A DNA stretch of 23,014 nucleotides from NCBI GenBank assembly GCA_002686675.1, contig NYYF01000013.1, positions 22,160-45,173 on the forward strand. The letters run 5' to 3'. The stretch is from Fidelibacterota bacterium. Its GTDB lineage: Bacteria; Marinisomatota; Marinisomatia; Marinisomatales; UBA8229. The number at the start of each line of letters is the position of its first letter. The first letter of the stretch is position 1. The notes under the pieces were generated by a model. The model ran no database searches, was not told the DNA's origin, and saw only the letters and a program-made list of their open reading frames with translations. The position numbers were made by a program, and so were the translations under genes. Shown here in pieces: positions 17,532 through 23,014 of the stretch.

Positions 17532-17622
17532 GGAGAGGTGGCCGAGCTGGCTGAAGGCGCTCGCCTGCTAAGTGAGTGTGGGGCTCTAAACTCCACCGAG
17601 GGTTCGAATCCCTCCCTCTCCG
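17532..17622 (+). tRNA. tRNA-Ser (anticodon GCU)
   Basis: Acceptor arm GGAGAGG (17532-17538) pairs with CCTCTCC (17615-17621), discriminator G at 17622 as usual for serine. The anticodon stem-loop CTCGC-CTGCTAA-GTGAG gives anticodon GCT, reading AGC/AGU. A long class II variable arm lies before the T arm GAGGG-TTCGAAT-CCCTC. CCA is not encoded. The gene stands alone between dprA and the cyclase remnant, and could serve as an integration site. Confidence 0.97.
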
Positions 17623-18023
17623 CATAATATTTGGATAAAAAGGACCACAATAGACAGGAAAAATTTTGTTTTTTTTAGCAGGGTGATTTTATCTAATACT
17701 GTCACCTGATACACCCACCCGCAAGTTTGAAGCAATCATGTTTACAGATATTATCGGTCATCCCGGATTGTCGGCAAAAGATGCAAACAAAGTTCTTAAG
17801 CTGCTTGATAAACAAAAGTAGCTTTTAATACCAATCTTAGAAGAGTGAAAGAAGGAGAGTTATTATCACCTTTTTCCACGTTCTTCATTCCCTATACGTT
17901 TACACCCTTTTTATTGATTTGCTTAAAGACCGGATAGTAATATCTGCCACTTCATGAAAGAATTAATTTTCCTTTTAAATTCACTATTCCTTTTTGATAC
18001 GTATAATACGTAGAAGCAAAAAT
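17623..18023 (+). other. Intergenic region: T-rich tract, cyclase remnant, possible promoter
   Basis: No intact gene is visible on either strand. A run GTTTTTTTT at about 17669-17676 follows the tRNA, but I see no solid stem before it. The middle holds a decayed cyclase start, listed separately. Just before the giant gene is a perfect TATAAT (18002-18007); no good -35 lies 16-18 bases upstream. AGAAG at 18012-18016 is a weak ribosome site 7 bases before ATG 18024. Confidence 0.5.
17699..17890 (+). pseudogene. Decayed N-terminal fragment of a class III adenylate/guanylate cyclase
   Basis: From 17702 the frame reads SPDTPTRKFEAIMFTDIIGH and then a GLSAKDANKVLKLLDKQK segment before TAG at 17819. 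This matches the usual start of bacterial class III cyclases, where RKLAAIMFTDIVGYT-like sequence carries the first metal-binding Asp, followed by a KDE...ALxLLDKxR helix. After the stop the same frame continues LLIPILEE, the next expected piece, then hits TGA at 17846. Another frame then gives VKEGELLSPFS, resembling the KEIGDGLLLSF motif with a deletion. The codon before SPDT is CTG, perhaps a lost ATG. The rest of the catalytic domain is absent. The match is from memory of the family, so confidence is moderate. Confidence 0.55.
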
Positions 18024-21000
18024 ATGACTACTATGCTGCAACGGATCCCCATCCAATTCACTGTGCTTTTGATGGGCACTCTTTTCTTTTATAATCCTCT
18101 TTATGGACAATGTGGCGCAGGGTATGTGGAGATTGATGAAGAATGTTACTGGAAAAAAGATATATTTTTTCTTCAAGGTTTTATTGATGGCAGCAATGAT
18201 TTTTTGGATATAGATATGGATGATAATGAAGACGGAATAATTTCGCCATTGGAATTGGGAGTTCAAACCTGGAGCGGAGAAGGAAGATTAACATCTTTAT
18301 TTTGTTCTAACAGGGGGCTAACCGGTGATATTCCGGAAGCAATCATCAACCTTGATAAACTATACTGGTTGTTATTATCAGATAATCAGATAACAGGTGC
18401 AATACCGGAGAACATCGGGAATCTGGTAAATTTAATTAAGTTGGATTTGCAGTGGAACGAGATTGAAGGGAATATTCCCAAGAGTATTGAAAAATTAAGT
18501 ATGCTTCAGCACTTAGATTTGTCTTTCAATCAATTGACAGGCTCAATACCAGATGGTATTGGGAATCTTACAAATTTAAAAAAATTATTATTAAGTGATA
18601 ATCAATTGACAGGTTCTATACCGGATGGTATTGGAAATTTTACCAATGTAGAAAAATTATTATTAAATACCAATCAGTTAGAAGGCATAATTCCTAATAG
18701 TCTTTGTGAATTAAATCTGAATTGGGGTGCAAGGTCCAGTGTGAACTTGGCAAATAACAATTTTTGTCCTCAGTATCCAGTTTGTGTGGAATTCGTCATG
18801 GGAGATCAGGATACTTCAGCATGTAAAGATTGGAGAGATATGCAGGCCGCTCTTCTCATAGCCGAAGCGGAAACAATAGCCGAAGCGGAAACAATAGCCG
18901 AAGCGGAAGCAAAAGAAACCGGGACGAAACAGACTATGGCATCAGCGTTGGATGTAGCAGAAAAAGCAGAACAATTGACGAAGTTTAATGAGATGAGAAG
19001 AGAAGAAGCAGAACAAGTGGCAGATGAAGCAAGAATTGTCAAAGAAGTAGCAGAGCAAGCAGCAGCAGTAGCAGAGCAAGCAGCAGCAGAAACAAAGGCG
19101 GCAGGAGGAAGAGCTAGAGAAGAAGCAGAAGAAAAAGCATTTGCAGCAGAGGCGGTAGCAGAAGAAGCAGAACAAGCAGCAGCAGATAAGATGGCAGCAG
19201 CAGAAGAAGCAAAACAAGCTGCAGCAGAAGTAGTAGCAAAACAAGCTGCAGCAGAAAAGACAGCAGAAGAAGTAGAAGAAGAGGGGGATGATGCAAAGGA
19301 TGCAAAAGAAGCGGCAGAGCGAGCAATAGCAGCAGCAAAAGCGGTAGCGGAAAGTGTAAGAGAAGAAGCAGAACAAGCAGCATCAGAAGCGGCAGAATCA
19401 AAAGAAGCAGCAGAAGAAGCAGAACAAGCAGCAATAGAAGCAGCAGAATCAAAAGAAGCAGCAGCAGTATCAAAAGCAGCAGCAGAAAAGGCAGAGTTGG
19501 CAGCAGAAGCAGTGGCAGATAAAACAGAACAAGCAGCAGTAGCAGCAGAACAAACAGCAGCAGAAGCGAAAGAAGTAGCGGATGATGCGGAAAAAGTAAG
19601 AGAAGCAGCAGAAGAAGAAGAATTACTAACGGCAGCGGCAGCAGAAAAAGCAAGAGCAAAAGCAGCAAAAGCAGTAGCAGAAGCGGTTACAGAAGAAGAA
19701 AAACAAGCAGCAGCAGAAGAAGCACAAGAAGCAGCTAAAGCGAAAGAAGTAGCGGATGATGCGGAAAAAGCAAGAGAAGCAGCAGAAGAAAAAGCATTGG
19801 AAGCAGTAGCAGTAGCGGAAGAAACAGAACAAGTAGCAGTAGAAGCAGAACAAACAGCTTCAGAAGCGAAAGAACTGGCGGATAATGCAGAGAAAGCAAG
19901 AGTAGAAGCAGAACAAGCAGAATTGGTAGCAGAAGAAGAAGCAGAACAAACAGCTGCAGAAGCAAAAGAACTGGCGGATGATGCAGAGAAAGAGAGAGAA
20001 GAAGCAGAACAAATGGCAGTAGAAGCGAAAAAAGCGGCGGATGATGCAGAAGAAGCAATAGAAGCAGCAGAAGCAGTAGCATGGGCAGCATCAGGAGCAG
20101 TTTGGGCACCAGAAGAAGCGATAACAGAAGACGAAACAGAAGTAGAAGAAGTAGGGGATGATGCAGAAAAATTAAGAGATGCACCGAAAAGAAAAGCTAC
20201 AAAAGCAGCGGATGATACAGAAAAAACAAGAGCAGCAACGCCGCCGCATCAGGAAAAAATTAGTGCATTAGAATCAAATACTTCCAGACTCTCAGATGCA
20301 GAAATAGATGAATTAGTCGAAGACGGATTATTAACTGAAGAGCAAGGTAAAGATGCCAAAGCATTTCGCAATTCAAGAGGAACGGAAGTAGCAGAAGTTA
20401 TAAAACAAAATCAGGCAGATCAACAAGCTGCAGTAGAAAAAGCTGCAGTTGAAGAAGTTAAACAAGCAGAATCGGCAGCGGCAAAAGCGGAAGAAGTGGC
20501 AGATGGTGCAGAAAAAGTAAGAAAAGAAGCAAAGCAGACAGCAACAGAAGCAGAAACGGTAGCGGATGAAGCAAGAGAAACAGCAGAGCAGAAAGCATTG
20601 GTAGCAGAATCGGAAGCAAAGAATGCAAGGGAGGTAGCAAAAGCAGCAGATGCAGAAGCAGAAGCAGTTGCAGCAGACGCGAGAAAACAAGCAGAATTAG
20701 TGGCAGCACCATCAGCAGCGATAGCAGAACAAGCAGAAGAAGCATCATCATCATCAGCATTGGCAGCATTAGCGGCAGAAGAATTGGCGGATGATGCAGA
20801 GAAAGCAAGAAAAGAAGCAGACCTAGAAGCCTTGAAAGCAGCAGCAGCAGCAGAAAATACAAGAGAAGAAGCAGAAGGAGCAGAGCAAGCAGAAAAAGAA
20901 AGAGAGGTAGTAGCAGAAGCAGAATTGACAGCAGCAAAAGCGGAAGAAGTAGCGGATGATGCAGAGAAGGCAAGAAAAGAAGCAAAACAAGCAGAATTAG

Positions 21001-23014
21001 CAGCAGAAGCAGCAGCAGAAGCGGCAAGAAAAGAAGCAGAAGAAAAAGCATTGGCAGCAGAAGCGGTCGCAAAAAAAGCAAGGAAACAAGCAAAAGAAGC
21101 AGACCTAGCGGCAGAAGCGGTCGCAAAAAAAGCAAGGGAAAAAGCAAAACAAGTAGCAGCACCTCCAGCAGCGATAGCGGAAGAAGCAAAACAAGCAGCA
21201 GCATTAGCAGAATTGGCAGCATTAGCAGCGGAAAAAATTGCGGAAAATGCAAAGAAAGAAATGAAAGAAGTCGAACAAAAAGCATTGGAAGCAACAGCCG
21301 TAGCAAAAAAAGCAAGAAAAGAAGCAGAAGAAAAAGCATTGGCAGTAGCGGTTGCAAAAAAAGAAAGGGAAGAAGCCAAACAAAAAGCATTGGCAGCAGC
21401 GGCAGAAAAATTGACCATGCCGCAAACTATTTCTATCTTACCCGACGTTGACAATATTCCTATTAAATATGAAACATTTAGGGAAGATGATATTCGGTTC
21501 CTCCAGGACTTGATTGACAACAACCTTGACACGCTCATTGTAGAAATGGATAAAAATGGTGATGGAATACTTGGACCACTCGAATTAGGGATTCAAAATT
21601 GGAAGAATGGAAGATTAACTTCATTTGATCTTGCGAATGTGGGATTAACCGGAGATATTCCTGAAAGCATTGGCGGATTATCCCAACTAAAAAGGCTGGC
21701 ATTATACTCAAATCAACTGACTGGAGAAATCCCGGAAAGTATAGGGAATTTGGTTCATCTGGAGAAATTATATTTAAACGATAATCAATTAACCGGAAGA
21801 ATTCCTGAAAGCATTGGAAATCTATCTTCATTGAAAAGATTATATTTGAATTCAAACCAATTGTCCGAAGATATTCCCGAAAGTATTGGAGAATTGGCAA
21901 GCCTTGAGAGATTAATTATTTTTGATAATAAATTAGTCGGTCCAATTCCCAAAAGTATTGGAAACTTAATTGATCTTGAAAAGTTATTACTGTATTCAAA
22001 CCAACTGACTGATAGCATCCCGGCGGATATTGGTAACTTATTCAATCTGGAATATTTACAATTAAATAATAATAATTTTTTGGGAACAATTCCAGATGCC
22101 ATTTGTGACCTAACTATTGATTGGTCTTCCCCAGCCCGCTTTAATTTTTCCAATAATCAATTGTGTCCGTCATATCCAACCTGTATAGAAACTGTAGTAG
22201 GCTTTCAGGATACAACCAATTGTACGAGATGTGACAGTGGATTTGTGTATGTAAATAGCGATTGTCACTGGGGACAAGATATTGAATTTCTTCAGGAATT
22301 GATTGATAACGCCCAAACAGGCTTGAAACCACCACCAAAATATTTATCTCCGGTTAAATTAGGAGAACAGACTTGGAAAGATGGTCGCCTTACAAGTTTA
22401 TGCAGTTCTAGTTCTATCTCGCCGAAAGACGGGTGTGTTGTAGACTACGAATTGAGCGGCCATATTCCGGAAAGTATTGGTGAAGTTTCAGAACTAACCA
22501 GCCTTGTTTTACCGTTAAACGATTTGAATGGTAGAATCCCTCGAGCGATTGGGAATCTTAAAAAACTCAAAGTTTTATCATTGGAATGGAACGAACTTTC
22601 GGGAAAAATACCAAAGAGAATTGGTGATTTAGTAAGCCTTGAAAGATTGGAATTACAGTCAAATCAATTTACTGGAGTTATTCCAGAGAGTATTGGAAAT
22701 CTTGTAGATCTTACTTTATTAAATTTACGTGATAATCAACTCATCGGAGAGATTCCTGAAACTATTTGTAATTTGGAAAAACTGACGTTTACACTGGAAG
22801 CGGCAGCTGAAGATGCGGTGGCATCAGAAGCATCAGAAGCAGTTGCAACGGCAGCAGTGGAAGAAGTGGTGGAGGAGTCAAAAAGAGCAAAAGTAGAAGC
22901 AGAAAAAGCAAGTTCAGGAGCACCAGGACCGCACCAGGAAAAAATTGCTGCATTAGAATCAAATACGTCCAGACTTTCAAATGCAGAAATTGATGAATTA
23001 GTCGAAGACGGATT
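18024..23014 (+). CDS. Giant secreted EF-hand / leucine-rich-repeat / coiled-coil modular protein (3' partial)
   Basis: The frame is open from ATG 18024 to the window end, at least 1663 codons with no stop. Residues 1-28 are a Sec signal peptide (hydrophobic FTVLLMGTLFFYNPLYG). Module 1: Cys-bracketed cap (C30, C41), EF-hand loop D66-E77, six 24-residue plant-type LRRs (88-228), and a Cys-rich C-cap (C228, CPQYPVC, C267). Then an Ala/Glu-rich predicted coiled coil (~273-1129), interrupted at 742-786 by a short conserved module. Module 2: EF-hand D1176-E1187, seven LRRs (1197-1361), C-cap CPSYPTC. Module 3: Cys cap C1403/C1414, degenerate EF-hand, five LRRs (1455-1582). A short coiled coil and a second copy of the conserved module end the window. 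It probably acts outside the cell or on the surface as a calcium-dependent adhesin or scaffold; that is inference. No C-terminal anchor is visible because the end is missing. Confidence 0.9.
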   Translation, partial: MTTMLQRIPIQFTVLLMGTLFFYNPLYGQCGAGYVEIDEECYWKKDIFFLQGFIDGSNDFLDIDMDDNEDGIISPLELGVQTWSGEGRLTSLFCSNRGLTGDIPEAIINLDKLYWLLLSDNQITGAIPENIGNLVNLIKLDLQWNEIEGNIPKSIEKLSMLQHLDLSFNQLTGSIPDGIGNLTNLKKLLLSDNQLTGSIPDGIGNFTNVEKLLLNTNQLEGIIPNSLCELNLNWGARSSVNLANNNFCPQYPVCVEFVMGDQDTSACKDWRDMQAALLIAEAETIAEAETIAEAEAKETGTKQTMASALDVAEKAEQLTKFNEMRREEAEQVADEARIVKEVAEQAAAVAEQAAAETKAAGGRAREEAEEKAFAAEAVAEEAEQAAADKMAAAEEAKQAAAEVVAKQAAAEKTAEEVEEEGDDAKDAKEAAERAIAAAKAVAESVREEAEQAASEAAESKEAAEEAEQAAIEAAESKEAAAVSKAAAEKAELAAEAVADKTEQAAVAAEQTAAEAKEVADDAEKVREAAEEEELLTAAAAEKARAKAAKAVAEAVTEEEKQAAAEEAQEAAKAKEVADDAEKAREAAEEKALEAVAVAEETEQVAVEAEQTASEAKELADNAEKARVEAEQAELVAEEEAEQTAAEAKELADDAEKEREEAEQMAVEAKKAADDAEEAIEAAEAVAWAASGAVWAPEEAITEDETEVEEVGDDAEKLRDAPKRKATKAADDTEKTRAATPPHQEKISALESNTSRLSDAEIDELVEDGLLTEEQGKDAKAFRNSRGTEVAEVIKQNQADQQAAVEKAAVEEVKQAESAAAKAEEVADGAEKVRKEAKQTATEAETVADEARETAEQKALVAESEAKNAREVAKAADAEAEAVAADARKQAELVAAPSAAIAEQAEEASSSSALAALAAEELADDAEKARKEADLEALKAAAAAENTREEAEGAEQAEKEREVVAEAELTAAKAEEVADDAEKARKEAKQAELAAEAAAEAARKEAEEKALAAEAVAKKARKQAKEADLAAEAVAKKAREKAKQVAAPPAAIAEEAKQAAALAELAALAAEKIAENAKKEMKEVEQKALEATAVAKKARKEAEEKALAVAVAKKEREEAKQKALAAAAEKLTMPQTISILPDVDNIPIKYETFREDDIRFLQDLIDNNLDTLIVEMDKNGDGILGPLELGIQNWKNGRLTSFDLANVGLTGDIPESIGGLSQLKRLALYSNQLTGEIPESIGNLVHLEKLYLNDNQLTGRIPESIGNLSSLKRLYLNSNQLSEDIPESIGELASLERLIIFDNKLVGPIPKSIGNLIDLEKLLLYSNQLTDSIPADIGNLFNLEYLQLNNNNFLGTIPDAICDLTIDWSSPARFNFSNNQLCPSYPTCIETVVGFQDTTNCTRCDSGFVYVNSDCHWGQDIEFLQELIDNAQTGLKPPPKYLSPVKLGEQTWKDGRLTSLCSSSSISPKDGCVVDYELSGHIPESIGEVSELTSLVLPLNDLNGRIPRAIGNLKKLKVLSLEWNELSGKIPKRIGDLVSLERLELQSNQFTGVIPESIGNLVDLTLLNLRDNQLIGEIPETICNLEKLTFTLEAAAEDAVASEASEAVATAAVEEVVEESKRAKVEAEKASSGAPGPHQEKIAALESNTSRLSNAEIDELVEDG
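18285..18707 (+). repeat. LRR block 1: six plant-type 24-residue leucine-rich repeats
   Basis: Protein residues 88-228. The IP motif recurs with exact 24-residue (72-base) spacing at residues 103, 127, 151, 175, 199 and 223, following the pattern NQLTGxIPxxIGNLxxL. The block ends in a Cys cap at C228. DNA copies are diverged, so the unit is conserved as protein rather than recently amplified. Confidence 0.93.
18858..18911 (+). repeat. Three tandem copies of an 18-base unit
   Basis: The unit ATAGCCGAAGCGGAAACA (Ile-Ala-Glu-Ala-Glu-Thr) occurs at 18858, 18876 and 18894; the third copy differs by one base. It lies at the start of the coiled-coil region and looks like a recent in-frame slippage product. 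Confidence 0.95.
20247..20329 (+). repeat. Conserved 'HQEKI...LVEDG' module, copy 1
   Basis: Residues 742-769 start HQEKISALESNTSR and continue LSDAEIDELVEDGL; the following LTEEQGKDAKAF (770-781) is specific to what can be seen of this copy. About 92% identical at DNA level (76 of 83 bases by eye) to 22932-23014. The DELVEDGLLTEEQ core resembles SHOCT-type short helical domains (LxxGxLTxEEF); that resemblance is tentative. Confidence 0.85.
21057..21137 (+). repeat. 27-base direct repeat, two copies 54 bases apart
   Basis: Identical 27-base segments at 21057-21083 and 21111-21137 encode AEAVAKKAR within a longer near-duplication around ADLAAEAVAKKAR. They sit in the coiled-coil region and indicate recent in-frame duplication. 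Confidence 0.9.
21612..22106 (+). repeat. LRR block 2: seven plant-type 24-residue leucine-rich repeats
   Basis: Protein residues 1197-1361. The residue before xIP recurs at exact 24-residue spacing (1210, 1234, 1258, 1282, 1306, 1330, 1354), with consensus IPESIGNLxxLexLxLxxNQL. It ends with C1361 and a C-cap containing CPSYPTC, closely paralleling the end of block 1. Confidence 0.93.
22386..22769 (+). repeat. LRR block 3: five plant-type leucine-rich repeats
   Basis: Protein residues 1455-1582, with the G-x-IP motif at 1479, 1503, 1527, 1551 and 1575. The first strand carries an extra Cys-flanked loop (C1460 to C1471). The block ends at C1582 and runs straight into a coiled-coil stretch (~1592) without the C-cap seen after blocks 1 and 2. 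Confidence 0.9.
22932..23014 (+). repeat. Conserved 'HQEKI...LVEDG' module, copy 2 (cut by window end)
   Basis: Begins HQEKIAALESNTSR and continues LSNAEIDELVEDG; two residue changes from copy 1 over 27 residues. As with copy 1, it follows a coiled-coil stretch and a Pro-containing hinge (GAPGP here, TPP before copy 1). The window stops within it. Confidence 0.9.

Larger units (their letters stand above)
18840..21410 (+). repeat. Ala/Glu-rich low-complexity coiled-coil coding region
   Basis: About 857 residues dominated by Ala, Glu, Lys, Gln and Arg, written with a very narrow codon set (GCA, GAA, CAA, AAA, AGA, GTA). The + strand is very poor in T. A recurrent ADDAEKAR-type motif (allowing changes) occurs about ten times, for example with its Ala codon at 19578, 19752, 19878, 19974 and 20037, at uneven spacing of 58, 42, 32 and 21 codons. 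The sequence predicts long alanine-rich helices, comparable in composition to the helical stalk of TolA. The conserved module at 20247 interrupts it. Confidence 0.85.

Noticed and set aside
17665..17678. T-run after tRNA-Ser as an intrinsic terminator
   Set aside because: I could not find a stable GC-containing stem before it; only weak A/T pairing is possible.
18002..18007. TATAAT as a firm promoter for the giant gene
   Set aside because: No matching -35 hexamer at 16-18 bases and the sequence around it is AT-rich, so chance occurrence is plausible; mentioned only in the gap description.
18102..18113. Lipobox in the giant protein (LYGQC)
   Set aside because: Gln before Cys is not typical of a lipobox; signal peptidase I cleavage after LYG is more likely, leaving C30 to pair with C41.
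17952..18266. Minus-strand frame across the start of the giant gene
   Set aside because: No family features; it overlaps the signal peptide and EF-hand coding sequence of the supported + strand gene.
18840..21410. CRISPR array or non-coding satellite
   Set aside because: Units vary in length by whole codons, there are no constant repeats with unique spacers, and a single reading frame is kept throughout.
19114..21538. Long minus-strand open frames rich in Leu, Phe/Cys or Ala/Ser (up to ~370 residues)
   Set aside because: They are mirror images of the GCA/GAA repeat on the + strand: T-poor sequence yields few stops in the complement. Composition is not protein-like, and the + frame continues seamlessly from the signal peptide through folded LRR modules.

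Overview
The window reads as a piece of an AT-rich (by eye well under 45% GC), Gram-negative bacterial chromosome. Every convincing gene lies on the + strand, with tight spacing and many ATGA or short overlaps. An outer membrane is implied by a BamD lipoprotein, an Omp85/D15-type barrel and Sec signal peptides. The mix of genes (a CsgG/FlgO-like plus DUF5683 protein, a PD40-propeller/surface-antigen fusion, class III cyclase remnants, and a giant LRR protein with EF-hand caps) recalls the FCB group, perhaps Candidatus Marinimicrobia. That placement is inference from family impressions only.

Positions 1-7036 hold envelope and cofactor genes: a PD40/Omp85-like barrel protein cut by the window start, a secreted FlgO-like/DUF5683 protein, bamD, nadD, a Na+/Ca2+ exchanger-family transporter, and ftsE-ftsX. 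Positions 7088-9781 are a heat-shock operon, hrcA-grpE-dnaJ, without dnaK and without a visible CIRCE operator. Positions 9781-12724 carry a ComEA-like DNA-binding protein and two membrane proteins; the larger has a soluble domain, one membrane helix and a periplasmic tail in the style of PilM/GspL-PilN. Positions 12740-15300 carry rsmD-coaD, an FmdB-type zinc ribbon protein and an isocitrate/isopropylmalate dehydrogenase family enzyme closed by a clear rho-independent terminator. Positions 15395-17462 carry obg-dprA. A ComEA-like protein, a pilus-assembly-like protein and DprA in one window suggest natural transformation ability.

After tRNA-Ser(GCU) at 17532-17622 the character changes. A ~400-base gap holds the decayed start of a class III nucleotidyl cyclase gene. 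Then an open frame runs from 18024 through the window end, at least 1663 codons without a stop. It encodes a secreted modular giant: signal peptide, then a cysteine-bracketed cap with a canonical EF-hand loop and a plant-type 24-residue LRR solenoid, then about 850 residues of Ala/Glu-rich predicted coiled coil interrupted by a short conserved module, then a second EF-hand/LRR unit, a third LRR unit whose EF-hand has decayed, another coiled-coil stretch and a second copy of the conserved module, where the window stops. This is the most unusual object here. It looks like a fast-evolving, calcium-binding surface or extracellular protein built by module duplication and in-frame repeat expansion.
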